Positions 36,287 through 47,678 of a DNA stretch of 64,000 nucleotides are shown one piece after another. Location of the stretch: contig NZ_CP146614.1 of the NCBI RefSeq assembly GCF_037094685.1, forward strand, positions 1,054,001-1,118,000. The letters are read 5' to 3'. The stretch's first letter is position 1, and the number at the start of each line of letters is the position of its first letter. The position numbers and the translations under genes are program-made. The notes under the pieces are model-generated. The model worked only from the letters and a program-made list of their open reading frames with translations. It did not search any database and was not told the DNA's origin. The stretch comes from Massilia sp. METH4. Lineage in GTDB: Bacteria > Pseudomonadota > Gammaproteobacteria > Burkholderiales > Burkholderiaceae_D.

Positions 36287-38886
36287 CTACCGGCCCGGCA
36301 GCGCCGTGTGATCCTCGCCCGGCTGGCCGGCCTGCTTGCCGCTGCCATGCATCAGCCAGTAGTGGTGGAAGGCGAGGCGGATGTTGTCGCGCAGCTGCAC
36401 GTCATCCCATGGCTTCGTGTAGAAGCGGTAGATCGCGCCCCGGTTGATCGAATCGAGCATTGCCTCGAGCCCCGTATAGCCGGAGAGGATGATGCGTATC
36501 GTGTCCGGATACATGTCCTTCACCTTGCTGAGGAATTCGGTCCCGCTCATCACCGGCATGCGCTGGTCGCACACGATCACCTGCACCGGGTGCAGCGCCA
36601 GCAGGTCGAAGCCTTCGGCCGGCGACGAGGCGGTGAGGATGCGATAGCCGTCGCGCCGGAACAGCCGGTGCAGCGAGGACAGCACGTTGACGTCGTCGTC
36701 CACGATCAGCAGCGTTTGCGGCGGCTCGGTGGCCAGGTTCGGGTCGGGCGGCAGCGCCTTGCCGCTCGACGCCAGCTGGGCGAAGCCGGCCGCGTTCAAC
36801 GGGCGGCTGAAGTAGAAGCCCTGCACCTCGTCGCAGCGGTTGCGGCGCAGGAATTCGAGCTGCGGCCGCGTTTCCACGCCCTCGGCCACCACGCGCAGCT
36901 TCAGGCTGTGCGCCATGCTGATGATGGCGAGCGCGATCGCCGCGTCGTTCGGATTGGTGACGATATTGCGCACGAAGGCGATGTCGATTTTGAGCTTGTC
37001 GATCGGGAAGCGCTGCAGGTAGGCCAGCGATGAATACCCGGTGCCGAAGTCGTCGATCGCCACCTTCACGCCCAGCAGGCGCAGCTTGGTGAGCACGTCG
37101 ATCGTGCGCTCGGCGTTCGACATCAACGCCGTCTCCGTCAGTTCCAGTTCCAGCAGGTCGGGCGGCACGTGGTGGCGTTCGAGCGCGTCCTTCACTTCCT
37201 TCTCCAGGTCGCCCTCGGCGAACTGGCGCGATGCCACGTTGACGGCCACCTGCACGGGGCCGACCGGCGAGGCCATCCATTCGGCGATCTGCCGGCAGGC
37301 GGCATCGATGATCCAGTTGCCGGTGCGGACGATCAAGCCCGTGTCCTCCAGCACGCCGACGAATTCCGCCGGGTACACCATGCCCTGCCCAGGCCGGTTC
37401 CAGCGCAGCAGCGCCTCCGCGCCGGACACGCGGCCCGTCAGCAGGTTCACCTTCGGCTGGAAGTGCAGCTCCAGTTCGTTGTGATCGAGCGCGCGGCGCA
37501 GCGCCATTTCGAGGTCGAGCCGCGCCAGCACCTGCACGTTCATGCCGGCCGTGAAGAAGCGGTAGGCGTCGCTGCCCGCCTCCTTGGCCTGGCCCATCGC
37601 CGTGTTGGCGTACTTGACCAGGGTTTCCGGATCGGCCGCGTCGTCCGGGTAGACGGCGATGCCGATCGACGCCGTCATCGTGGCCTGGTGCTCGCCCAGC
37701 TGGAACGGCGCACGCAGCGCGTCGCGCACTTCGTTCGCCACCAGTACCGCATCCTGCTGGTCGCGCGTCATCGTGAGGATCAGGCCGAACTCGTCGCCGC
37801 CCAGGCGGCCCACGGTATCGCGGATGCGCGCCGACTGCACCAGCCGGCTGGCGAATTCGCGCAGCATCTCGTCGCCCATCGCGGCGCCCAGCGAATCGTT
37901 GATGTTCTTGAAGCGGTCCAGGCCGATGAACAGCACCACGATGCGCCACTCCTTGTCGCGCGCCAGGTCGATCGCATCGCCCAGCGTGCGGTAGAACAGC
38001 GTGCGGTTGGGCAGGCCCGTGAGGCTGTCGTAATGGGCCGCGTGCCGCAGCCGCTCCTCGGCCACGCGGCGCTCGGAAATGTCGCGCGCCACGCAGATCA
38101 GCGTGCGCTGCGCTTCGGCGTCCGGACCGCCGTGCTGCAGCTGCCAGTAGATCTCCACCGGCACCGTGGCGTGGTCGTGCCGCAGCAATTCCATTTCCAG
38201 CAGCATGGGCGCGCGGGCATCGCCACCGGCCGCCAGCGCCGCGTCGGCATGCTGGCGCAGGGATTCGTGCCCCCCAAGGCCGATGCGCGCCGGCTCCTGC
38301 GCCATCAGTTGCGCGCGCGTATAGCCCAGCATGCGGCAGGCGCCGTCGTTGACGTCCACCAGGCGCATCGTTTGCGCATCGATCAGGAAGATCCCGTCGG
38401 CCGTCGCATCCATCGCCGTGCGAAAGCGCTGCAGGTCGGCGGTGCGCTCGCGCACCGTGCGCTCCAGCACGATATTGTGGAACTTCGCCTCGCGCTGCAT
38501 CAGCCGCACCTCGATCAGGTTGCGGATGCGCGTGAGCACCTCGACCGGGTCGAACGGCTTGCTGACGAAGTCGCGCGCACCGGCATCGAGCGCGGCCTGC
38601 TTCTTGTCCGGCTCGGCCGTCACCACCAGCACCGGCAGGTAACCTTCCGGCTCCAGCGGGCGCAACGCCTGCATCACGGCAAAGCCGTCCATGCCCGGCA
38701 TTTGCAGGTCGAGGATGATGATGTCGTAGTTGTACTGCTCGTGCCAGGGCGCCACCACGCGCGGATCGGTGGTGGAACTCACGTGCGCATACCCCGTCGA
38801 TTGCAGCAGATACTCCAGCAATTGCACATTGACGGGCTGGTCGTCCACGATCAGGATGCTCGCATTCTGGATATCGGCCCGGCTGA

Positions 38887-38890
<4 letters not shown>
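36287..38890 (-). CDS. c-di-GMP signalling protein REC-PAS-GGDEF-EAL-REC
   Basis: An 867-residue soluble protein. An N-terminal receiver (Asp61 in IIILDLQMPG), a PAS domain (about 155-280), a GGDEF domain with intact GGDEF (about 363-367), an EAL domain with GAEALLRW (about 488) and DFGTGYSSLAYL, and a second receiver near 725-845 (VIVCDQRMPVM) that resembles RpfG-type receivers. Both catalytic motifs look active, so it could make or break c-di-GMP. A receiver at each end is unusual. It overlaps the upstream hybrid kinase by 4 bp, its probable phosphodonor. Confidence 0.92.
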
Positions 38891-40953
<2,063 letters not shown>

Positions 40954-41274
40954 GGCGCGCCCCTCCGCCGTCCCGCGCCGGCTTGCCCATGCGGGAACGC
41001 CGCCGCAATTGGGCGTTCGCGGCCGCCGTCCGCCCGCCCGGGAACGAAGCCCGCGGCAAGGGTTGCGGCGAGCCAATGCCTCCGGGTGATCTTTCGAGGT
41101 TCCAAGTTGGCGGCCCGCGTAGCTTGAACACCCTTATTCTATCGTTCAGTTTGGGCGCGCGCCGCCAGCTTGGCGCGGCGCACCCGATCCCGACAATTTT
41201 TTCCGCACGCGTGGCCAGCGGCCAGAGCCCCGCGCTAGAATGGAACCGGACATTCTTTGCCGAAGGAGACACAA
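40954..41274. other. Non-coding region between divergent kinase and pncC
   Basis: 321 bp of GC-rich DNA holding both promoters. TAGAAT at 41236-41241 is a possible -10 box for pncC. A loose inverted pair AACGCC/GGCGTT lies near 40996-41018. No gene recognised. Confidence 0.4.
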
Positions 41275-41757
41275 GTGAGTACGGACATCAACGAACTGGC
41301 CGCCCAGGTGGGCCGCGCCTTGCAGGACAAGGAATTGCTTCTGGCTACCGCCGAATCGTGCACCGGGGGCGGCGTGTCGCAGGCGATCACGGAGATCGCC
41401 GGGTCGACCGGCTGGTTCGATTGCGGTTTCGTCTGCTATTCGAATGCGTCGAAGACCGAACTGCTCGAAGTGCCGGCCGCGATGATCGCCCAGTTCGGCA
41501 GCGTCAGCGAGGAAGTGGCGGCCGCGATGGCCCAGGGCGCGCTGGCCAACAGCAACGCGCATGTGGCCGTATCCACCACCGGCATCGCCGGCCCCACCGG
41601 CGCCGTGCCGGGCAAGCCGGTCGGCACGGTCTGTTTCGGCTGGGCCAACGGCGATACCGTGCATACGGAACGCCTGGTGTTTTCCGGCGACCGCCGCGCG
41701 GTGCGCGAGCAGACCGTGGTCCACGCGCTCCAGGGCTTGCTGCGTTTCATCAATTAA
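41275..41757 (+). CDS. pncC: Nicotinamide-nucleotide amidohydrolase (CinA C-terminal type)
   Basis: Deamidates NMN to nicotinate mononucleotide in pyridine-nucleotide recycling. The 160-residue single-domain protein has the CinA signature LLATAESCTGGGVSQAIT with the catalytic Ser, GSVSEEVAAAMAQGAL and STTGIAGPTG. The GTG at 41275 is preferred because GAAGGAG stands 6 nt upstream; an ATG 18 bp earlier overlaps that site. Confidence 0.9.
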   Translation: MSTDINELAAQVGRALQDKELLLATAESCTGGGVSQAITEIAGSTGWFDCGFVCYSNASKTELLEVPAAMIAQFGSVSEEVAAAMAQGALANSNAHVAVSTTGIAGPTGAVPGKPVGTVCFGWANGDTVHTERLVFSGDRRAVREQTVVHALQGLLRFIN

Positions 41758-41894
41758 GCGACGTAACCCGACGTCCTGGGCGCTCGGCCTGCCCGAGCGC
41801 CTTTGCTCTCCCGCATCCGCATTCCCTTCCCGAAACTTATCCCTCATCAACTTCCGGCCTCGGCCGGCTTGCGTCCTCGTCCACATGAGTCTAA

Positions 41895-41918
41895 TATGTG
41901 AACAGCTATTCAAATGTT
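41895..41918. promoter_or_regulatory. ArsR/SmtB-type operator
   Basis: ATATGTGAACAGCTATTCAAATGT: TGAAC-N5-TTCA core with AT-rich outer arms, as in zinc-sensing ArsR-family operators. It ends 10 bp before the preferred regulator start and covers the alternative start at 41898, which argues against that start. Confidence 0.7.
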
Positions 41919-41927
41919 ATAGATGAG

Positions 41928-42251
41928 ATGAACTTGCCCGCCTCCATCCACGAGGAATCGGTCGCCCAGCTAGCCGATCTGTTCCACCTGCTGGGCGACC
42001 CGACCCGCCTGCGCATCGTGCTCGCGTGCGTGGCCGCGCCGATCGCCGTCAGCGACATCGCCGCCACGCTCGAGCTATCCAGCTCGCTGGTGAGCCACCA
42101 CTTGCGCCTGCTGCGCGCGGCCCGCATCGTCAAGGCCGAGCGGCAGGGCAAGCAGGTGTTCTATTCGACCGCCGATGCGCATATCAGCGGTGTCCTGCGC
42201 GACATGCTCGAGCATATCGCCGAACCCTCCACTCCAGGTAACGACGTATGA
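41928..42251 (+). CDS. ArsR/SmtB family zinc-responsive repressor
   Basis: A 107-residue winged-helix repressor: LLGDPTRLRIVLAC, then the recognition helix SSSLVSHHLRLLRAARIV. The C-terminal helix has Asp83-x-His85-x10-His96-x2-Glu99, exactly the alpha-5 metal site of SmtB/CzrA-type sensors, so zinc (or cobalt/cadmium) is the likely inducer. It overlaps the efflux gene by 4 bp. The chosen start lies after the operator; no strong ribosome site is visible. Confidence 0.85.
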   Translation: MNLPASIHEESVAQLADLFHLLGDPTRLRIVLACVAAPIAVSDIAATLELSSSLVSHHLRLLRAARIVKAERQGKQVFYSTADAHISGVLRDMLEHIAEPSTPGNDV

Positions 42252-43282
42252 GCGGCCACCACCACCACGGGCACGACCATGGACACCATGGCCACCACCA
42301 CCATCATGGCGATCCGGCCGACCATGGGCGCGCGTTCGCGATCGCGATCGCGCTGAACGCGGTCTTCGTGGCCGTCGAATTCGGCTACGGTTTCCTGGCC
42401 AATTCCACGGCGCTGATGGCCGATGCGGGCCATAACCTGTCCGACGTGCTGGGCCTGATGCTGGCGTGGGGCGCCGCCATCCTGGCCAAGCGCGAACCGT
42501 CGCGCCGCTATACCTACGGCTGGCGCAGCAGTTCGATGCTCGCCGCACTGTTCAACGGCATGCTGCTGATGGCCGCCTGCGGCGCCATCGCCTGGGAAGC
42601 GGTGCTGCAACTGATCCACCCGGTGCCCGTGCACGGCGTCACGGTCTCGGCGGTGGCCGGCATCGGCATCCTCGTCAACGGCTTCTCGGCCTGGCTGTTC
42701 ATGAAGGGCAGCAAGGACGACCTGAACATCCGCGGCGCCTACCTGCACCTGGCGGCGGACGCCGCGATCTCGCTGGGCGTGCTGGTGTCCGGCCTGGTCG
42801 TGATGTTCACGGGCTGGAGCTGGCTCGACCCGGTGGTCAGCCTGGGCATCGTGGTCATGATCGTGGCCGGCACGTGGTCGCTGCTGAAGACTTCGCTGCG
42901 GATGATGTTGGCCGCCGTGCCGGGCAATGTGGATTCGCGCGAAGTGGAGCAGTTCCTGCGCGCCCGGCCGGGTGTGACCGACGTGCACGACATGCACATC
43001 TGGTCGATGAGCACGACGGAAACGGCGCTGACTGCGCACCTGGTGATGCCGGGCGGTTACCCCGGCGACGTTGCGATGGACGAGATCGCGCGCAGCCTGC
43101 GCGAGCAGTTCGCCATTCATCACAGCACGCTGCAGACGGAAATGGGCACTACGGAACATGCCTGCTGCCTCGCGGGGAACGGGCAAGAGCAAGCAGAGGA
43201 GCAGGCGCATGACCACGACCATGACCATGACGATCATGGCCACCAGCACGGCCATTCACATGGCCATGCCCAGCATCACTGA
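42248..43282 (+). CDS. Cation diffusion facilitator metal efflux protein (CzcD/ZitB type)
   Basis: Exports Zn2+ (possibly Cd2+/Co2+) in exchange for protons. A 344-residue inner-membrane protein with six TM helices and a cytoplasmic C-terminal domain. The transport-site motifs are in TM2 ([13 protein letters not shown]) and TM5 ([12 protein letters not shown]). Both ends are His-rich: the first 20 residues hold ten His, and the tail alternates His and Asp. It is coupled to the ArsR repressor. Its last codons overlap the convergent cysK by 7 bp. Confidence 0.92.
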   Translation: MSGHHHHGHDHGHHGHHHHHGDPADHGRAFAIAIALNAVFVAVEFGYGFLANSTALMADAGHNLSDVLGLMLAWGAAILAKREPSRRYTYGWRSSSMLAALFNGMLLMAACGAIAWEAVLQLIHPVPVHGVTVSAVAGIGILVNGFSAWLFMKGSKDDLNIRGAYLHLAADAAISLGVLVSGLVVMFTGWSWLDPVVSLGIVVMIVAGTWSLLKTSLRMMLAAVPGNVDSREVEQFLRARPGVTDVHDMHIWSMSTTETALTAHLVMPGGYPGDVAMDEIARSLREQFAIHHSTLQTEMGTTEHACCLAGNGQEQAEEQAHDHDHDHDDHGHQHGHSHGHAQHH

Positions 43283-44226
43283 TCGGCCAGCCCGGCGAAC
43301 AGCTGCGTGCTCAGGTAGCGTTCGCCGAACGATGGGATGATCGTTACGATCAGCTTGCCCTCGTTTTCCGGCCGGCGCGCCACCTGTACGGCGGCCCACA
43401 GCGCGGCACCGGCCGAGATGCCCACCAGCAGGCCCTCCTCGCGCGCCGCCCGGCGTGCGTAGTCGAACGCGTCGTCGTTCTTCACCGCCACCACTTCGCT
43501 GTAGACATGGGTGTTCAGCACGCCCGGCACGAAGCCGGCGCCGATGCCCTGGATCGGGTGCGGTCCCTTGGTACCCTTGGACAGCATGGGCGACGCCTCG
43601 GGTTCCACGGCGATGCACTGGAACGACGGCTTGCGTTCCTTGATCACCTCGCCCACGCCCGTGATCGTGCCGCCCGTGCCCACGCCGGCCACGAGGATGT
43701 CCACCTTGCCGTCCGTGTCGCGCCAGATTTCCTCGGCGGTGGTGCGGCGGTGGATCTCGGGGTTGGCGGGATTGTTGAACTGCTGGGGCATCAGGTAGCG
43801 GCTGTCGGACTGCGCCATTTCCTCGGCGCGGCGGATCGCTCCCACCATGCCTTCGCTGCCGGGCGTGAGCACCAGCTCGGCGCCATACGCGCGCAGCAGC
43901 ATGCGGCGTTCGCGGCTCATCGTTTCCGGCATCACCAGCGTGCACTTGTAGCCGCGCGCCGCGCACACCATCGCCAGCGCGATGCCGGTATTGCCGCTGG
44001 TCGGTTCGAGGATGATCGTGTCGGGCTTGATCTGCCCGGCCTGTTCGGCCGCGGCGATCATCGACAGGCCGATCCGGTCCTTCACGCTGTGGGCCGGATT
44101 GTAGAACTCCAGCTTGGCCAGGAGTTGCGCGGGCGCGCCCTGGCTCAAGCCGCCTTGAGTCAATCGATTGATGCGGACCAGCGGGGTATTGCCGATCAGC
44201 GCCGTGACATCATTCGCAACGTTCAT
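43276..44226 (-). CDS. cysK: Cysteine synthase
   Basis: PLP enzyme joining O-acetylserine and sulfide to cysteine. The 316-residue fold-type II protein has Lys49 for PLP ([11 protein letters not shown]), the substrate loop [10 protein letters not shown] (about 76-85) and the phosphate-binding [10 protein letters not shown] (about 186). Length and motifs fit CysK; a CysM reading cannot be fully excluded, and the [13 protein letters not shown] stretch is common to both. It overlaps the CDF gene tail to tail. Confidence 0.88.
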   Translation of the reverse strand: MNVANDVTALIGNTPLVRINRLTQGGLSQGAPAQLLAKLEFYNPAHSVKDRIGLSMIAAAEQAGQIKPDTIILEPTSGNTGIALAMVCAARGYKCTLVMPETMSRERRMLLRAYGAELVLTPGSEGMVGAIRRAEEMAQSDSRYLMPQQFNNPANPEIHRRTTAEEIWRDTDGKVDILVAGVGTGGTITGVGEVIKERKPSFQCIAVEPEASPMLSKGTKGPHPIQGIGAGFVPGVLNTHVYSEVVAVKNDDAFDYARRAAREEGLLVGISAGAALWAAVQVARRPENEGKLIVTIIPSFGERYLSTQLFAGLADQ

Positions 44227-44271
44227 CGAGGTCTCCGCACGAGGAATGGGAGACCAGTGTAACGCCGCGGC

Positions 44272-44814
44272 TTATTTCACGTCGAGCAGTTCGACGTCGA
44301 AAATCAGTGCCGAGTTCGCCGGAATGCCGGGCATGGCCCGCGAGCCGTAGGCCAGCTCGGACGGAATGATCAGCGTGCGCTTGCCGCCCACCTTCATGCC
44401 GGCCACGCCCTGCTCCCAGCCCTTGATGACCTGGCCGGAGCCGAGGCGGAACTCGAGCGGGTCGCCGCGGTCGCGCGACGAGTCGAACTTGCGGCCCTTG
44501 TGGTTCTTGGCCATCGGACGGTACAGCCAGCCCGTGTAATGCACGGACACCGTGCTGCCGGGGGTCGCTTCGGTGCCGGTGCCGGCCTTGGTATCGTTGA
44601 CGATCAGCTTGTCGGCGGCGGGGCCGATCGTGGCGGAGCCGGGCACCACGGGCGCGGCCGGCGCTTCCGCCTGGGCGGCCGGCTGGGCCGGCGCGGCTTG
44701 CTGGACCGGCGGCTGCGCTTCTTGCGGCGCCGGTTGGCTTGGGGACTGGGCGTGCGCGAACGCGGCGGCGCACAGCAGGAGGGACAGCACTGGAGCGGAC
44801 AGACGGGTCATCAT
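44272..44814 (-). CDS. Periplasmic FKBP-type peptidyl-prolyl isomerase
   Basis: Catalyses proline isomerisation during folding. The 180-residue product has a signal peptide (LSAPVLSLLLCAAAFAHAQ), a Pro/Ala/Gln-rich linker (about 25-60) and one FKBP domain: VSVHYTGWLY, KFDSSRDRGDPLEFRLG, VIKGWEQGVAGMKVGGKR and LAYGSRAMPGIPANSALIFDVELL. The start at 44814 gives the signal peptide immediately. The Cys-rich upstream frame is the complement of repeats in the neighbouring thpR gene. It diverges from thpR. Confidence 0.9.
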   Translation of the reverse strand: MMTRLSAPVLSLLLCAAAFAHAQSPSQPAPQEAQPPVQQAAPAQPAAQAEAPAAPVVPGSATIGPAADKLIVNDTKAGTGTEATPGSTVSVHYTGWLYRPMAKNHKGRKFDSSRDRGDPLEFRLGSGQVIKGWEQGVAGMKVGGKRTLIIPSELAYGSRAMPGIPANSALIFDVELLDVK

Positions 44815-44848
44815 GTATTCTTTCTGTACTGGGTGTTGAGGCGGCAAC

Positions 44849-45457
44849 ATGATAGCAAACGAACCTGAAGAGATGCCAAACGGGCAGCAAACGGCGGGGC
44901 AGCAAACGGCGGGGCAGCAAACGGCGGAGCAGCAAACGGCGGAGCAGCAGCCGGCGGCGCCGGGGCGCAAGCTGTTCTTCGCGCTGTGGCCCGATGCGGC
45001 GTCGCGCGCCGCGCTGGCCACGCTGCAGGCTCCCGTGGCCGGGCGCCTAACGGCGGCGGCCAAGCTGCACCTCACGCTGGCCTTCCTGGGCCACGTGCCG
45101 GCGGACCGGGTACCGGCGCTGCTCGCCGTCCGCGACCGCCTCGCCGTGCCGCCGCTGCGGCTCGTGATCGACTGCTACGGCTACTTCGCGCGGCCGCGCA
45201 TCGCCTGGGCCGGCATGACGCAGGTGCCGGCCGGACTCGTGGCGCTGCACGAGGAGCTGGTGCGGGAGCTCGATGCGGCCGGCTTTTCCGCCGCCACGCA
45301 CGGCTCGTTCAAGCCGCACGTGACCCTGGCGCGCGAGGCAAGGCATGCGCCGCCGGACGCGCCAGGGACGCCGGTGGTGTGGGACGTGGATAGCGTGGTG
45401 CTGGTGGAGTCGCTGCCGGGCGGGCGCTACGTGGCTGTCGATGCCGCAGGTGCCTGA
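44849..45457 (+). CDS. thpR: RNA 2',3'-cyclic phosphodiesterase (2'-5' RNA ligase family)
   Basis: A 202-residue 2H-phosphoesterase that opens 2',3'-cyclic RNA ends and was first assayed as a 2'-5' ligase. The two catalytic motifs are HLTLAFLG (about 71) and HVTLARE (about 154), with FFALWPD at the domain start. The first 35 residues are an oddity: a Gln-Gln-Thr-Ala repeat encoded by a 15-bp tandem repeat, absent from typical family members. Translation could also begin at the second ATG (44873), still before the repeat. Confidence 0.88.
   Translation: MIANEPEEMPNGQQTAGQQTAGQQTAEQQTAEQQPAAPGRKLFFALWPDAASRAALATLQAPVAGRLTAAAKLHLTLAFLGHVPADRVPALLAVRDRLAVPPLRLVIDCYGYFARPRIAWAGMTQVPAGLVALHEELVRELDAAGFSAATHGSFKPHVTLAREARHAPPDAPGTPVVWDVDSVVLVESLPGGRYVAVDAAGA
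44885..44957 (+). repeat. 15-bp tandem repeat within thpR
   Basis: Four full copies of CAGCAAACGGCGGRG (44885, 44900, 44915, 44930) and a partial fifth. Changes in copy number would add or remove five residues without a frameshift. Confidence 0.9.
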
Positions 45458-45478
45458 CACTTTTCCCCTGCGTCTCGC

Positions 45479-46327
45479 CTACCCGGCCTGTTCAGCCACT
45501 TCCTCCGCCAGCTTCATCAGCACATGCCCCGCCGCCACCATCCCGAAGGTGGCCGTCACCACCATCGCCGACCCGAACCCCGCGCAATTGATGCCGGTAA
45601 GGCCGGCCTTCGCGGGCGGTGCGTCGTCCGGATCGACTTCGCAGACATCGCCCGTGTCCGGGAACTTCAGCGGCTCCATCGAGAACACGGCATCCACGCC
45701 CAGCTTGTTCTTGCCGTTCGGCGGATAGTTGTACTGGGTGCGCAGGCGCCGGCGAACCTTCTTCAGCAGCGGCTCCTGTTCGGTGCGGGCCAGGTCGCGC
45801 ACCTCGATCTTGGTGGGGTCGGTCTGGCCGCCGGCGCTGCCGATCAGGATCAGGCGGATGCCGCGCGTGCGGCAGTAGTGCACCAGGGCCGTCTTGGCCT
45901 GGGTGTTGTCCATGGCGTCGATCACATAGTCGTAATCGTGGCCGCCGATCATTTCCTCGAGATTGTCGGGGGTGACGAAATCCTCGATTTCGGTGACCTG
46001 GCAATAGGGATTGATCTGGGCGATGCGCTCGCGCAGCGCCGTCACCTTGGCCATGCCGACGGTGCCGGACAGCGCCTGGATCTGGCGGTTGATGTTCGAT
46101 TCGGCCACGTTGTCCAGGTCGATCAGCGTGAGGCGGCCGACGGCGCTGCGGGCCAGCGCCTCGACGATCCAGGAACCGACGCCGCCGACGCCGATCACGC
46201 AGATATGCGCGCCGCGAAAGCGCGCCAGGGCCGGCTCGCCATACAGCCGGGCGATGCCGCCGAAACGGCGGTCGAAGTCGACGTCGTGCCCGGCGTCGTC
46301 GGAAGAAAGTGCGGTGGTGTCGTTCAT
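45479..46327 (-). CDS. tcdA: tRNA threonylcarbamoyladenosine dehydratase
   Basis: An E1-like enzyme that cyclises t6A37 in tRNA using ATP. The 282-residue protein has RFGGIARLYGEPALARF, the ATP site GVGGVGSWIVEALARS (about 45), LIDLDNVAESNINRQ and DAMDNTQAKTALV. The characteristic RTQYNYP region and the GSAMVVTATFGM tail are present. It converges with thpR (21 bp between stops). The t6A precursor synthase sua5 lies 10 kb away. Confidence 0.92.
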   Translation of the reverse strand: MNDTTALSSDDAGHDVDFDRRFGGIARLYGEPALARFRGAHICVIGVGGVGSWIVEALARSAVGRLTLIDLDNVAESNINRQIQALSGTVGMAKVTALRERIAQINPYCQVTEIEDFVTPDNLEEMIGGHDYDYVIDAMDNTQAKTALVHYCRTRGIRLILIGSAGGQTDPTKIEVRDLARTEQEPLLKKVRRRLRTQYNYPPNGKNKLGVDAVFSMEPLKFPDTGDVCEVDPDDAPPAKAGLTGINCAGFGSAMVVTATFGMVAAGHVLMKLAEEVAEQAG

Positions 46328-46397
46328 CCGGCCATTTTAACGGACGCGGCCCGAAGGATTATTCTACAATCCGTCGATCAGAACCAAGGATGCCGCC

Positions 46398-47615
46398 ATG
46401 ACAGATTCCCTCCTCGCTCCCGCCCCCGGCTTCGACCAGCCGATCGCGATGCTCAAGCATTGCCACGACAAGATCCGCAAGCAGCTGGCTACCCTGCAAA
46501 AGCTGCTGGAACACCTGCCGCGGCACGGGGCGGACGCGTCGGCGCAACAGGCGGCGCAGGCGGTGCAGAAGTACTTCAACACGGCTGCCCACATCCACCA
46601 TGCGGACGAGGAGATCGACCTGCTGCCGATGCTGGACGCGACGGCCACGGGCGCGGACCTGGAAACGGTGCGCCGGTTGCGCCCGGATATCCTTTTACAA
46701 CACAAGCGCATGGACGATGCCTGGCATATAATCGATGCACAACTTGACAAGATTTCCAACGGCACCGGCAGCGAGCTCGCGCCGGACGCGGTGAATACCT
46801 TCGTGCAGATGTACACGGCGCACATGGAGATCGAGGAAGGCCATATCGCGCCGATGGCCAAGCGCCTCTTCAATGCGCACCAGATGCAGGTTCTGGGCGA
46901 AGCGATGCAGCGCCGCCGCGGCATCGCGCCTGCCGGCGGCACCAGCAACGACAATACCGTGGGTGGCATCGCGCTGGCCGACCTGCGCATGGACTACGGG
47001 CGTGCCAGCCTCTCCGAGGAAGACACGCTGGGCGACCCGATCGCGCAATTCGGCAAATGGTTTGACGAGGCAATGAAGGCCCAGGTGAACGAGCCGAATG
47101 CGATGAGCGTGGCCACGGTGGGCAGCGACGGCAGGCCGGCGTCGCGCATCGTGCTGATCAAGCAATTCGATGCGCGCGGCTTCACCTGGTACACGAACTA
47201 CGACAGCCAGAAGGGCCGCCAGCTCGCGCAGAACCCGCATGCCGCCCTGCTGTTCTTCTGGCCGGAGCTGGAGCGCCAGGTGCGCATCGAAGGCCGCGTG
47301 GAACGCACGTCGGCCGAGGAAAGCGACACGTATTTCTACAGCCGTCCCGTGAAGAGCCAGCTTGCCGCGATCGCCTCGCAACAGAGCGCGCCGATCGGCA
47401 GCCGGGGCGAGATGGAAGAGAATTACGCAGCCGTCGAACGGGCCAATGACCCGGCGGCAGGCAGCAAGCCGCAACGGCCGGCGCACTGGGGCGGCTACCG
47501 CCTGGTGCCCGAGCGGGTGGAATTCTGGCAGGGGCGCGCATCGCGCTTCCATGACCGCATCGTTTATTCGCTGCAGGCGGACGGGAGCTGGACGAAGGGA
47601 AGAATCCAGCCGTAA
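46398..47615 (+). CDS. pdxH: Hemerythrin-PdxH fusion protein
   Basis: One uninterrupted 405-residue frame. Residues 1-175 form a hemerythrin/HHE domain with ligands in HCHDK (21-25), HIHHADEE (65-72) and the helix with His142, Glu146 and His149 (AHMEIEEGH). Residues 176-189 are a Gly/Asn linker. Residues 190-405 are a complete pyridoxamine 5'-phosphate oxidase: [60 protein letters not shown] and the [14 protein letters not shown] signature. PdxH makes pyridoxal 5'-phosphate using FMN and O2; the di-iron domain may bind O2 or NO. The usual state is two separate proteins. Confidence 0.85.
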   Translation: MTDSLLAPAPGFDQPIAMLKHCHDKIRKQLATLQKLLEHLPRHGADASAQQAAQAVQKYFNTAAHIHHADEEIDLLPMLDATATGADLETVRRLRPDILLQHKRMDDAWHIIDAQLDKISNGTGSELAPDAVNTFVQMYTAHMEIEEGHIAPMAKRLFNAHQMQVLGEAMQRRRGIAPAGGTSNDNTVGGIALADLRMDYGRASLSEEDTLGDPIAQFGKWFDEAMKAQVNEPNAMSVATVGSDGRPASRIVLIKQFDARGFTWYTNYDSQKGRQLAQNPHAALLFFWPELERQVRIEGRVERTSAEESDTYFYSRPVKSQLAAIASQQSAPIGSRGEMEENYAAVERANDPAAGSKPQRPAHWGGYRLVPERVEFWQGRASRFHDRIVYSLQADGSWTKGRIQP

Positions 47616-47678
47616 CCCGGGACGAACCCCCGCCCCGGCAGCACAGTCGAAATCTTGACGTACCGACCGGAGGCTATC

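Noticed and set aside
41898..41927. Earlier start for the ArsR-type repressor
   Set aside because: It lies inside the operator palindrome, and the added residues do not match the family.
44815..45075. Cys-rich N-terminal extension of the FKBP protein (CCSAVCC-type repeats)
   Set aside because: It is the complement of the 15-bp repeat inside thpR. The true start at 44814 gives a proper signal peptide.
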